From Fibrobacterota bacterium (lineage in GTDB: Bacteria; Fibrobacterota; Fibrobacteria; UBA11236): 32,228 nucleotides of DNA. Made by a program: the position numbers and the translations under genes. Shown in pieces: positions 25,120 through 32,228 of this stretch. The notes below the pieces were generated by a model. That model saw only the letters and a list, made by a program, of their open reading frames with translations, had not been told where the DNA came from and searched no databases. Within the stretch, counting starts at the first letter, position 1, and every line of letters starts with the position of its first letter. Location: assembly GCA_023249635.1 (NCBI GenBank), contig JAHFCH010000054.1:1-32228 (forward strand), in the 5' to 3' direction.

Positions 25120-26670
25120 CTACTCGTATTCCTTCAGCGCTTCCTTGTTCAATACCGCGATTTCCACGCGGCGGTTGATCTGGCGGCCTTCGGCGGTGGT
25201 GTTGCTGGTCTTGGGCTGGTTGCTGCCGTAGCCGTGGGCCGACAGGCGTCCGCTCAATTCGGAGTAAGCCGCCGACAGGTATAGGCGCACCGCGTCGGCG
25301 CGATCCTGGCTCAGCTTTTGGTTCTTGGCGGGTCCGCCCACGTTGTCGGTATGCCCGGCGATTTCCATTTGCAGCTTCGGGTACTTGGAGAGCATCTTGC
25401 CGACCAGGTTCAGGTACGGTTTGGAATTGATGGAGATCTCGGCGCGGCCGGTTTCGAAGTACAGGGCCTCGAGGTTGAGCACGCCGGTCTTGAGGAATTC
25501 CTTTTCCCAATCGGTGCGGTGGCTGCGCTCTTCTTCCAGGCGGCGCTGGGCATCGGCAAGGGCGATGGAATCGAGGCGCGCCTTGGCGGCCAGGGAGTCG
25601 GCGTGGCGCCGGGCCGCGTCGCTCATGCCGGCCATGGCGAGGGAATCTTCGTGGGCCTTGCGCATCAGGCTGTCGGACATGGCTTGGGCGCGACGGGCCT
25701 GTTCTTCGAGGCGGGCGCGGGATAGGGAGTCGGCCAGGGCCTTGGCCGCGTCGCGGTTGCGCCCGGGATTGGGATTGTAGGACCAGGTCAGCGATCCGAA
25801 CAGGCGCCAGGGCTCCAGCGCGCGGTCCACGGCGTTCTTGCGCTCCTGGGTCATCGCGATTTCGGCGCCCACCTGGACGTTGAGATGGTTGGGGGCGCTG
25901 CGGAATTCCGCGGAAGGCGAGAACCACATGGGATCGCTATCGCGGTTGTCCTTGAGCACGGTGCGCGAATGGAATTCCGTACCCAGGATGAAGGAGGGAT
26001 AGGGCGCGAACTCGACGCCGGCGCCTTGCTGGAGCAACGCGTCCTTGTTCGTTTCCAGGGAAGTGATCACGCCTTCGTTGAAATGGAGGCGGAAGGAGAG
26101 CAGGCTTTTCCAAACTACCGACTGGGTGAGCTTGAACGAGAAGTCGGTGCCGGTGCGGGTTTCCAGGTAATTGTAGCCGTCGGCGTGGTTCTTGTTGATC
26201 TGGGTCTTGGCCGCGCCGGCTAGCACTGCCACCTGGCAACCGATACGGCCGGGAATGTTTTCCGAAAAAGGAATGCTGCCCTGAAGCCCGCCCAGCACGG
26301 TTCCCAGTCCCGCGCCGTTGGTATCCGAAGCGCTGACGTTGTAGGCATTGGCCGCGAGGAAGGCGTCGATGTAGGGATTGATGCCGAAGCCCACGCCCAA
26401 GGTACCGGTGGTGATCTGCGCGTTCTTCTTGGGGGCGCCGGGGAAATCCTTGGCCTGCATGTACAGGTTGCCGCGCGCGTTGACGGTCCAGCGCCCTTGG
26501 CCCATGGCTTCGGCGGAAACGATCTGACCCAGCCCCAAGGTGCCGTTCACGTTCGCGGACGGTTCCATGTCGTCGATGGACGCGGCCGCGGCGGGCACGA
26601 CCGGAAGCGCGACGATTGCGCACATGACGAACAGGAAACCGCCGAGGCGATTCATTCTTGCGTAGAACAT
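25120..26670 (-). CDS. OmpA-family outer-membrane protein with coiled-coil linker
   Basis: A 516-residue protein from ATG 26670, chosen because AGAAGAGGGA sits just upstream; the frame beyond it lacks a leader. A signal peptide (FLFVMCAIVALPVVPAAAA) leads into about 270 residues of beta-strands that suggest an N-terminal barrel. Next comes an Ala/Arg/Asp/Ser-rich coiled-coil stretch, about 305-395 (LADSLSRARLEEQARRAQAM and similar). A peptidoglycan-binding OmpA domain follows, about 400-510, with GHTDN, LSQDRADAVRLYL, GYGSNQP and NRRVEI. It should anchor the outer membrane to the cell wall. The long coiled coil between barrel and OmpA domain would span more periplasm than a standard OmpA. It is divergent from the FAH-family gene. 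Confidence 0.9.
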   Translation of the reverse strand: MFYARMNRLGGFLFVMCAIVALPVVPAAAASIDDMEPSANVNGTLGLGQIVSAEAMGQGRWTVNARGNLYMQAKDFPGAPKKNAQITTGTLGVGFGINPYIDAFLAANAYNVSASDTNGAGLGTVLGGLQGSIPFSENIPGRIGCQVAVLAGAAKTQINKNHADGYNYLETRTGTDFSFKLTQSVVWKSLLSFRLHFNEGVITSLETNKDALLQQGAGVEFAPYPSFILGTEFHSRTVLKDNRDSDPMWFSPSAEFRSAPNHLNVQVGAEIAMTQERKNAVDRALEPWRLFGSLTWSYNPNPGRNRDAAKALADSLSRARLEEQARRAQAMSDSLMRKAHEDSLAMAGMSDAARRHADSLAAKARLDSIALADAQRRLEEERSHRTDWEKEFLKTGVLNLEALYFETGRAEISINSKPYLNLVGKMLSKYPKLQMEIAGHTDNVGGPAKNQKLSQDRADAVRLYLSAAYSELSGRLSAHGYGSNQPKTSNTTAEGRQINRRVEIAVLNKEALKEYE

Positions 26671-26816
26671 CGAGTCCCTCTTCTCCCCGGATGGGTACCG
26701 CACCCCTTGCGGCATAGCAGGCGAATCCAAGGTAATAAAGGGGACAAGAAACCGTAAGGTGAAGCGGGAGGGGTTTGCGGGGCCAATTATGCTGGTTTTG
26801 CTACTAATTTAGAGTC

Positions 26817-27632
26817 ATGAAATTGATCCGCTTCCGCTCCGGCGGCAGGACGGTACGGGGTCGTTTGAACCCGGACGGTACCGGTTCGCCTCTGCTCAAC
26901 TCCCATCCCGACGATGCGCATTTCCCTCCCGAGCTCGCCTTCGGGCCCGAGCGTTTGCCCGTGGAAAGCTTGCTGGCACCCATCCTTCCCGTCGATATTC
27001 TGGGTATCGGCCTCAATTACAAGGAACACGCGAAGGAAGGGAAGTCGGAAACACCGCCGGTACCCCTGCTTTTCATCAAGGCCGGCAACAGCCTGACGGG
27101 ACCGGGCGAAGCCATCCCCGTGCCCAAGGTTTCCAGCCAGGTGGATTTCGAAGGCGAGCTGGCCGTGATCATCGGCCGTACCGCCAAGGACGTACCCCGT
27201 GAACATGCGTTGGAGTACGTATTCGGATACTCCGTCGCCAACGACGTGACCGCCCGCGACTGGCAGCGGGACAAGAACCTGGGCGGAGGCCAATTCGCGC
27301 GCGGCAAAAGCTTCGACGGTTTCTGTCCCCTGGGCCCCTGGATCGTCACCGCCGACGAAGTCCCCAACCCCAACGCCCTTTGGATCAAGACCTGGGTGAA
27401 CGGTACTTTGATGCAGGACCAGGGCACCGTGGACATGATTTACGACGTGCCGACCCTGATCGAATCCCTGAGCTCTACCATGACCTTGCGTCCGGGCGCG
27501 GTCATCCTTACCGGCACGCCGGCCGGAGTTGGCTTCGCGCGCACGCCCCCGGTCTGGCTCAAGGCCGGCGATACGGTGTGCATCGATATCTCCGGCATCG
27601 GGTCGCTGGAAAACCCGGTAGGGCAGGCCTGA
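26817..27632 (+). CDS. Fumarylacetoacetate hydrolase (FAH) family protein
   Basis: A 271-residue cytoplasmic hydrolase/isomerase of usual size. Metal-binding and active-site blocks of the FAH C-terminal domain are seen in order: DILGIGLNYKEHAKE, VDFEGELAVIIGR, FGYSVANDVTARDWQ, GKSFDGFCPLGPWIV and LTGTPAGVGFA. Members include fumarylpyruvate hydrolase, 5-carboxymethyl-2-hydroxymuconate isomerase-type enzymes and acylpyruvases; the sequence alone does not tell which. ATG 26817 is the start. A small zinc-ribbon gene begins 3 bp after the stop, so they are probably co-transcribed. No aromatic-degradation genes are nearby, so I would not assume a catabolic role. Confidence 0.93.
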   Translation: MKLIRFRSGGRTVRGRLNPDGTGSPLLNSHPDDAHFPPELAFGPERLPVESLLAPILPVDILGIGLNYKEHAKEGKSETPPVPLLFIKAGNSLTGPGEAIPVPKVSSQVDFEGELAVIIGRTAKDVPREHALEYVFGYSVANDVTARDWQRDKNLGGGQFARGKSFDGFCPLGPWIVTADEVPNPNALWIKTWVNGTLMQDQGTVDMIYDVPTLIESLSSTMTLRPGAVILTGTPAGVGFARTPPVWLKAGDTVCIDISGIGSLENPVGQA

Positions 27633-27635
27633 TCC

Positions 27636-28040
27636 ATGTTCATCCTGCATGAATCCCCGCGTTGGCTGTGGGCTACCGGTCTGGTCGGCCTCTTTTGCGG
27701 CTGGGCCAAAGGCCGTCCCGGTTGGGGACTGCTGCTGGGGCTGATTTTCGGCCCATTCGGATGCCTGGCCATCATGTTGTTGCCCTCGGTGCCTCGGAAA
27801 CCGCTATTCGGGGGTCGGGTCCACGTTTTCCGCCAACCGGGAGCGGCGGGGTCGGCCCAATCGGCCGGTTCCGCCAGTACGAATGCTGGGCCCGAAACCA
27901 GGGAATCCACCGGTAAAGGAGGCCCTGGATGCCCCCGTTGCGGGCGGGCCGTGGCCCCCCGGGACAAGGCCTGCGGACATTGCGGTAACGTTTTGATGCC
28001 CATCCGCTACGCCGTAGAGGGAAATTCCGCCACCCGTTAA
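27636..28040 (+). CDS. Small membrane protein with C-terminal zinc ribbon
   Basis: A 134-residue protein. Residues ~8-50 make two close hydrophobic segments (WLWATGLVGLFCGWA and GLLLGLIFGPFGCLAIMLLP), so it is an integral membrane protein with a hairpin topology. A Ser/Ala/Gly linker leads to a zinc-ribbon-like CPRCGRAVAPRDKACGHCG, with two CxxC knuckles 12 residues apart. It begins 3 bp after the FAH gene, which suggests a shared transcript. Proteins of this shape are common and mostly uncharacterised. I cannot assign a function. Confidence 0.78.
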   Translation: MFILHESPRWLWATGLVGLFCGWAKGRPGWGLLLGLIFGPFGCLAIMLLPSVPRKPLFGGRVHVFRQPGAAGSAQSAGSASTNAGPETRESTGKGGPGCPRCGRAVAPRDKACGHCGNVLMPIRYAVEGNSATR

Positions 28041-28063
28041 TCCAAATCGCCATTCCCCTCCGC

Positions 28064-28079
28064 AGGAATATTTATTCCT
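28064..28079. promoter_or_regulatory. 16-bp palindrome before the hemerythrin gene
   Basis: AGGAATA-TT-TATTCCT has perfect 7-bp arms and is AT-rich against a GC-rich background. It stands just before the ribosome site CAGGAGG and 16 bp from ATG 28095. It could be an operator or a small mRNA hairpin near the start. A palindrome of this size is expected by chance once or twice in a window this long, so position is its main support. Confidence 0.35.
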
Positions 28080-28094
28080 CACAGGAGGACCCCC

Positions 28095-28547
28095 ATGGAC
28101 GTTTACAAGCTGCTTCACGAGGATCATCGCAAGGTGAAGTCCCTGTTAAAGGAATTGGAAGACACCACCGAACGGGCCGGCAAGACCCGCGAACATCTCA
28201 TCCGCCAGGTGGAGATGGAACTGGAGATCCATTCCGAGGCCGAGGAGAAATTCTTCTACCCGTACCTGCAAACGGCGAAGGAGACCAAGGACCTCGCCTA
28301 CGAAGCGCTGGAAGAACATAAGGTGGTCAAGTCGCTGTTACAGGAACTGATCGCCGAAGCCAAGGGAACCGCGGAGTGGACGGCAAAATGTTCGGTGCTC
28401 ATCGAGAATGTCGAACACCATATCGAGGAAGAAGAGGGCGAGCTTTTCCCCAAAGCGCGCAAGGTGCTCTCCAAGGAAGAAGCCGAGTCCATCGGCGAGG
28501 AGATCGAGGACTATAAGGAACAGCACACCGGCGTCGGCGCGGGCTGA
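28095..28547 (+). CDS. Hemerythrin HHE-domain protein
   Basis: A 150-residue soluble four-helix protein with a strong ribosome site (CAGGAGG). Candidate di-iron ligands appear in the hemerythrin order: His8/His11 (LLHEDHRKV), His46 and Glu50 (EIHSEAEEKFFYP), His75 (LEEHKVVKSLL), and His108/His109 with Glu residues (VEHHIEEEEGELFP). The 'E.H...Ee..fyP' and 'veHHi..EE.elFP' phrases are typical of bacterial HHE proteins that bind O2 or NO or take part in iron-centre repair and oxidative stress. Length matches single-domain members. It is separated from the FAH/zinc-ribbon pair by 54 bp containing a palindrome, so it may have its own control. Confidence 0.94.
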   Translation: MDVYKLLHEDHRKVKSLLKELEDTTERAGKTREHLIRQVEMELEIHSEAEEKFFYPYLQTAKETKDLAYEALEEHKVVKSLLQELIAEAKGTAEWTAKCSVLIENVEHHIEEEEGELFPKARKVLSKEEAESIGEEIEDYKEQHTGVGAG

Positions 28548-28569
28548 ACCGGGGTAAACCGGACTTGGA

Positions 28570-29712
28570 TCAGGGGAGCGGGATGGGATGCCATCCCGCC
28601 GTCCACACCATCACCATGAATCCCAGCAAGAAGGCCGGCGCCATCCACCAGGCCTCGCGGATCCATTTCCCTACCGAACGCATTTCCGGGAAGGACGCGG
28701 CAAGGGCCACTCCCGCCGAAGATCCGAACCACAACAGCGATCCGCCGAAGCCCACCGCGTATGCGAGCAAACCCCAATCATAGCCGCCCTGCCGCAAAGC
28801 CAGGCGGGTAAGCGGGATATTGTCGAACACGGCGGAGACGAATCCCAATCCCAAAGTCGTATGCCATGAGGCGGCCGGGAGGCTCTCGACGGGCATGAGC
28901 GAAGCCATCAGCACCAAGGCGCATAGGAAGACCGCGCCGCGGGCCGCTTCCGGCAGGGCTTTCGCCGGCAAGCGCACGAAAGGCATCCACAGGAGAACCG
29001 CGATCCAGACTCCGGCGCCGGGCAGGTCCCAGGCCAGATTCGCGAGCAAGGCACCGGCCAGCATGGAGGCAACGACAGCGGCGCGCTTGGGATCGAGTCG
29101 GGCGCCGGGCGCGGGGTCGGCGGCAATCGGCTGGTGACGATGCTGGGCGAGCGCGGCCGGAATCCCGCATCCGATCAAAGCGATTCCGGATCCTATGAAG
29201 GCCGTGAGCGGCTTGGCGGCGGGGACGCCCGCGATCCAAAGCATGGTGGTGGTGGTATCGCCCAGCACGCTTCCCGCCCCACCCGCATTGCTGGCTGCCA
29301 CCAAGGCGGCAAGGTAGCCTACGCGCACCCGTCCCCGGAATACCGAGGCCGCCACGGTACCGCCCACCAGGGCCGCGGCGATATTGTCCAGGCAGGTGGA
29401 AATCGCGAATACGAAAACCAGCAGGCAGAAAGGCCCCTTCCAATCGTCAGGCAAGAAGCGCGGCATCAGGCCCGGAATCCCGGAGTCGGAGAAGTGCCGG
29501 GCCAATACGGCAAACCCCAGCAGCAAGGCCGCGAGGTTGGCGAGCAGGCGGGCTTCCTCGCGCAGGTGCGGGACCAGGGGGAATCCCGCGAAGCCTTTCC
29601 AGGTAAGCAGAAAAGCCAGACCGGTCAGCGCGATGGCCAGGGTATGCCGGTGGAAAACCGCGATGCCGGCGAGCGTCAGGCCGAAGAGGATGAATTCGAG
29701 AGGGATGCCCAT
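28570..29712 (-). CDS. Ion-transporter-superfamily permease (NhaD/ArsB/citrate type)
   Basis: A 380-residue protein with about ten or eleven hydrophobic segments. Two inverted-repeat hallmarks of the ion-transporter superfamily are seen: a re-entrant region with TCLDNIAAALVGGTVAASVF then ASNAGGAGSVLGDTTTTMLW, and a second half with SAVFDNIPLTRLAL and GFGGSLLWFGSSAGVAL. The paired 'DN(I)' motifs are typical of Na+/H+ antiporter NhaD and of citrate/arsenite-type carriers. At 380 residues it is somewhat shorter than most. The substrate cannot be read from sequence. It lies 53 bp downstream of the transferase-deacetylase gene on the same strand and may be co-transcribed with it. Confidence 0.85.
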   Translation of the reverse strand: MGIPLEFILFGLTLAGIAVFHRHTLAIALTGLAFLLTWKGFAGFPLVPHLREEARLLANLAALLLGFAVLARHFSDSGIPGLMPRFLPDDWKGPFCLLVFVFAISTCLDNIAAALVGGTVAASVFRGRVRVGYLAALVAASNAGGAGSVLGDTTTTMLWIAGVPAAKPLTAFIGSGIALIGCGIPAALAQHRHQPIAADPAPGARLDPKRAAVVASMLAGALLANLAWDLPGAGVWIAVLLWMPFVRLPAKALPEAARGAVFLCALVLMASLMPVESLPAASWHTTLGLGFVSAVFDNIPLTRLALRQGGYDWGLLAYAVGFGGSLLWFGSSAGVALAASFPEMRSVGKWIREAWWMAPAFLLGFMVMVWTAGWHPIPLP

Positions 29713-29765
29713 GGTGCGCGGCCGGAGCCGCGCGCCAAAAGATAGTCAGTCCTGGGAGCCAGGGC

Positions 29766-31565
29766 TCAGGCGGCGAGCAATCCCTCGGGAGAGGTGAGGA
29801 TGGGCAGGGAGGGACGGGAGATTTCGGCGCCGGAGACGGTGGGCACCGGGCGGGCAAAGCGCGCGTTGACGGGATTGACCGCCAGCATGGCCTTGACGCT
29901 TTCGCTTTCCAGGTTCTCCTTCACCGAAGTGAAGCGATGATCGCCGAGCAGCCGATCCAGCTTCCAGGCGGTGGTATCCAGGTTTACGTAGTGCTGGAAC
30001 GATTCCAGTACCCCGGCGGACACGCGCTGTTGATCGGTATCGAGTTCCCAGGGATGGAAATACAGCATGGCGGAGCGACCCTGACGGTTCTGGCTCTTGA
30101 TGTACAGGTCCGTCGCCGCATGGGGGTAAAGGCGCAGGTAGCCGCCGCCCGCGATGGGCAGGGCCTTGCCGCCCACTTCGGCGATGGACATGGGAATCTC
30201 GCGGATGGATTTGCCGCCGCCGAGTTCGATCACGTGGGGCATGCGGTTGGGGTAATCGGGAATGCCGTAGCGCTTGCGCTTGACCGGGAAGATGCTGGAA
30301 TCGTACTGGATGCCGTAGCGGGCCATGATCTCGAGGGCCCACAGGGTCGATTCCACGATGCTGAAGTTGGAGGCGCGATGGCCCACCACCTTCTGGCTGG
30401 TGAAACGGGCCAGCGAGTTCAGCGACTTGTCCAGGTCCTTCTCGAACTGGTACGGGCTCATGGCGGTGACCAGCTCATGGCTATGGCCATGGGTGCCGAT
30501 CTCGTGCCCGGCGATGTCTATCATACGCACCACTTCCGGGAAGCGGTCGGCCACGTACCCGAGTACGAAGAAGGTCGCCTTCGCGTTATGGGCGGCGAGC
30601 AACTCGAGGATGCGATGGACGTTCTCGACCACGCGGGTCTTGGAACCGTCCCAGGCCGAGCGGGGGATGCCGAGGTTGTGGGCATGGAACCAGCATTCGA
30701 CGTCGATGGTGAAAAAGTTCGCGACGGCGGAAGCCTTGGGGGCGGGGACCGGTGCCGGCGTAGAGGAAATCGGGCGGCTCTGGGCCAACACCATGGTGGG
30801 ATGCAGGCGGCCGCGATGGCGCACCATGGCCATGCGGGGCTTGGCCAAGGTCTCGGGAGTCAGTTCGGCAAGCGCGTTCGCCACCTTGGCTTCGGTGAGC
30901 GGGCCGCGTTGTACCAGATAGCGAAGGGTGTTGAAGCAGATCCACATTTCCATGCGCAGCCAGGCGGAGAGGCTGATCATGGAGGAGCGGTACGCCAAGT
31001 CGAAATGGGTTTTGCGGGCCACGCTGTCCAGGGAGTCGTCGTAGCCGAGGACGATTTGCGAGAGGCCGGTGATGCCGGGCTTCACGTGGCGGGTGCGCTC
31101 ACGGTAGAGCGGGATTTCCCGGAAGTACTTGACGGTGAAGTGCGGGCGCTCGGGGCGCGGTCCGATGAAGCTCATATCGCCCTTGAGCACGCTCCAGAAT
31201 TGGGGCAGCTCGTCGAGATGGCTCGAGCGCAGGAACGCGCCGATACGGGTCACGCGCGGGTCGCCACCCTTGTTGAACAGCTGCGGGCCGTTCTTTTCGG
31301 CGTCGCTGCGCATGGTGCGGAACTTCGCGATGGTGAACGGACGGCCGCCCACGTCGGTCACGCGGCGCGAATCGCCCAAGCGGCCGAGGGTATTGCGGGT
31401 GTCGAGGCCCACGCGGGTTTGGCGATACAAGGCCGGGCCCTTCGACTCGAGCTTGATGAGCAGAGCGAGGATGGGGTAGGCGACTACGTACAGGGTGGTG
31501 CCGACCAGGCCCACCGCGATGTCCAGGGTCCTCTTGAAGGCCTGTACTTGCTTGTTCGTTCTCAT
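29766..31565 (-). CDS. Fusion: polyprenyl-phosphate sugar-1-phosphate transferase + polysaccharide deacetylase
   Basis: A single continuous frame of 599 residues from ATG 31565, picked because AGGGAG lies 7 nt upstream; ATG 31571 and a longer frame back to 31757 are alternatives. Residues ~8-215 are a bacterial sugar transferase (WcaJ/EpsL-type catalytic half): KRTLDIAVGL, a membrane helix, FTIAKFRTMRSDAE, SHLDELPQFWSVLKGDMSFI, GPRPERP and VKPGITGLSQ. A Pro/Ala linker spans about 265-280. Residues ~284-545 are a NodB-like deacetylase with FTIDVECWFH (Asp288), GHEIGTHGHSHE (His359/His363) and the REIPMS, GGGYLRLYP and YFHPWELD blocks of the PEP-CTERM/XrtA-associated subfamily. It should start and modify an exopolysaccharide at the inner membrane. 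No other glycosyltransferase is in view. Confidence 0.93.
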   Translation of the reverse strand: MRTNKQVQAFKRTLDIAVGLVGTTLYVVAYPILALLIKLESKGPALYRQTRVGLDTRNTLGRLGDSRRVTDVGGRPFTIAKFRTMRSDAEKNGPQLFNKGGDPRVTRIGAFLRSSHLDELPQFWSVLKGDMSFIGPRPERPHFTVKYFREIPLYRERTRHVKPGITGLSQIVLGYDDSLDSVARKTHFDLAYRSSMISLSAWLRMEMWICFNTLRYLVQRGPLTEAKVANALAELTPETLAKPRMAMVRHRGRLHPTMVLAQSRPISSTPAPVPAPKASAVANFFTIDVECWFHAHNLGIPRSAWDGSKTRVVENVHRILELLAAHNAKATFFVLGYVADRFPEVVRMIDIAGHEIGTHGHSHELVTAMSPYQFEKDLDKSLNSLARFTSQKVVGHRASNFSIVESTLWALEIMARYGIQYDSSIFPVKRKRYGIPDYPNRMPHVIELGGGKSIREIPMSIAEVGGKALPIAGGGYLRLYPHAATDLYIKSQNRQGRSAMLYFHPWELDTDQQRVSAGVLESFQHYVNLDTTAWKLDRLLGDHRFTSVKENLESESVKAMLAVNPVNARFARPVPTVSGAEISRPSLPILTSPEGLLAA

Positions 31566-31668
31566 GGTCATGCTCCCTACGTCAGCTTGAGAGTCCCGCT
31601 CTCCGTGCGATGTGTCCGACATCGCCGCTGACGTGAGATCAAATTCACATTTTTGCATCCGCGTGTCC

Positions 31669-31682
31669 GTGATGGCGCTCAC
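31669..31682. promoter_or_regulatory. GTGA-N6-TCAC palindrome (CRP/FNR-like)
   Basis: GTGATGGCGCTCAC, with flanking C and G that extend the symmetry, matches the core of the CRP/FNR-family site (GTGA-N6-TCAC). It is about 104 bp upstream of the chosen start of the transferase-deacetylase gene. On its own such a match is expected about once in every couple of windows this size. Confidence 0.4.
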
Positions 31683-31900
31683 GCGCGGCAGCAGCAGCCG
31701 GCGCGTGTTCTTCTTGAAGGATGGATAGCCGAGGTTTCCGAACCGTACCAGTTCCATGTCGTTCCGCCTTTTTTGTCCGTGCGCTTCCGGTAAATACCCC
31801 GGAAATGTTTGGCTGATGCGCTTGGTTGGGCTTTAGACGAAGCATCGAAGGAGGGGGGTAACCGCCGTCACACCCTTCGGGGGATCTCCGCGCTCCAATG

Positions 31901-31916
31901 TGTGAGCGGGCTCACA
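31901..31916. promoter_or_regulatory. Perfect CRP-consensus palindrome TGTGA-N6-TCACA
   Basis: TGTGAGCGGGCTCACA fits the full CRP consensus at all ten specified positions and is symmetric through the spacer. It lies about 335 bp upstream of the transferase-deacetylase start and about 170 bp beyond the stop of the partial gene at 32085. A chance match of this quality is expected far less than once in the window. The protein that would bind is not in the window. Confidence 0.5.
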
Positions 31917-31985
31917 GGCGGGAAGGAGGAACGGGATCTGACAGGGAAACGGCTGGTAGAGAGGGGGTGCGGATCCGGTGGATAT

Positions 31986-32059
31986 CGTCGGGCGTTAAGA
32001 AAATGCGCGCATTCTTCTTTACGCCCGACGCCAAGGCGCGTAGCGCCGTACGCCCGACG
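31986..32059. repeat. Near-perfect 45-bp palindrome plus extra repeat arm
   Basis: Bases 31986-32030 form a palindrome whose arms (22 and 23 nt) differ by one mismatch and one extra base, centred on GCGCGC. The end arm TACGCCCGACG (32020-32030) is repeated exactly at 32049-32059. Between these copies is a small hairpin GGCGC-GTA-GCGCC (32035-32047). No T-run follows on either strand. It lies just past the stop of the partial minus-strand gene. Confidence 0.8.
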
Positions 32060-32084
32060 AATAGCGGAAAGACTTACAACGGTC

Positions 32085-32228
32085 TTAACAGAAAGGCCAG
32101 AGCGGGCAGATCTCCTTGGCCTTGACGAAGGCGGCTTCGCGAATGAGAACGAGACCGGGGAGGCTCGCGCGGGCGTTGGGGATGAGCTTGTTCTCTTCCA
32201 CCATCTTGTTTACCAAGCGGGACAGGTT
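32085..32228 (-). CDS. C-terminal end of an unidentified gene (partial)
   Basis: The minus strand is open from the window edge to a TAA at 32085-32087, giving the last 47 residues of a protein. The fragment contains LSRLVNKMVEENKLIP, a helical segment with ordinary coding-like composition, then ASLPGLVLIREAAFVKAKEI, and ends in CPLWPFC with two Cys. I do not recognise a family. Its composition is more protein-like than the surrounding non-coding DNA. It is upstream of, and in the same direction as, the exopolysaccharide fusion gene. Confidence 0.5.
   Translation of the reverse strand, partial: NLSRLVNKMVEENKLIPNARASLPGLVLIREAAFVKAKEICPLWPFC

Larger units (their letters stand above)
31566..32084. 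other. 519-bp region upstream of the transferase-deacetylase gene
   Basis: No convincing gene. A frame continues upstream of 31565 to 31757 but has no family similarity. The region holds several palindromes: GCGATGT-N5-ACATCGC at 31607-31625, a GTGA-N8-TCAC at 31633-31648, the CRP-like sites listed separately, and the repeat cluster near 32000. It presumably contains the promoter of the minus-strand gene and the 3' end region of the partial gene beyond it. Confidence 0.6.

Noticed and set aside
29937-31631. 564-residue plus-strand open frame
   Set aside because: It is the complement of the transferase-deacetylase fusion, whose frame has complete catalytic motifs; this one is Gly/Ala/His/Glu-rich without similarity.
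31566-31757. 64-residue N-terminal extension of the transferase-deacetylase fusion
   Set aside because: It has no resemblance to sugar transferases and overlaps the palindromic regulatory sequences, and the best ribosome site is before 31565. It is kept only as an alternative start.

Overview
The window is about 32 kb of GC-rich, gene-dense bacterial DNA, most likely from a member of the Fibrobacterota (or a close FCB relative). Three things suggest this. A TIGR02147-type regulator, a family best known from Fibrobacter, sits at 1834. Two secreted proteins end in a C-terminal domain like those that send cargo to the type IX secretion system. Cell-surface and carbohydrate-facing proteins (CBM6-like, CBM3-like, ThuA-like, OmpA, lipoproteins) are over-represented. 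This placement is inference from protein families; no rRNA or other phylogenetic marker lies in the window.

Layout. 1-670: the tail of a possible ThuA-like gene and a small convergent lipoprotein. 671-1833: a long non-coding stretch with two large inverted repeats. 1834-4670: a TIGR02147 regulator overlapping a lipoprotein made of carboxypeptidase-regulatory-like, nucleoside-hydrolase-like and CBM6-like domains. 5154-7999: two paralogous outer-membrane beta-barrel proteins. 8106-10952: two paralogous secreted ThuA-like proteins with C-terminal sorting domains, separated by a clear terminator. 10949-12751 (minus): a polytopic membrane protein with conserved histidine motifs and a TPR tail. 12804-13301: gluconokinase. 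13371-17264 and 21954-23995: a YejABE-type peptide ABC importer (binding protein, two permeases) and its two ATPases, separated by two minus-strand VWA-domain secreted proteins (17384-21721). Hairpin elements built from the 7-bp unit TTTAAGG/CCTTAAA follow the last permease gene and the last ATPase gene. 24363-26670: a CBM3-like secreted protein and an OmpA-family protein, tail to tail. 26817-28547: FAH-family hydrolase, small zinc-ribbon membrane protein, hemerythrin. 28570-31565 (minus): an ion-transporter-superfamily permease and a single polypeptide fusing a sugar-1-phosphate transferase to a polysaccharide deacetylase. 31566-32228: a palindrome-rich upstream region with two CRP-type sites, then the end of another minus-strand gene.

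How the genes relate. Most of the window encodes the cell envelope and secreted proteins. Three kinds of secreted protein each occur as adjacent paralogous pairs (barrels, ThuA-like, VWA), which points to repeated local duplication. The peptide importer is almost certainly one functional unit despite being split. The transferase-deacetylase fusion probably acts in exopolysaccharide synthesis. I saw no CRISPR array, tRNA, rRNA, transposase or phage gene.
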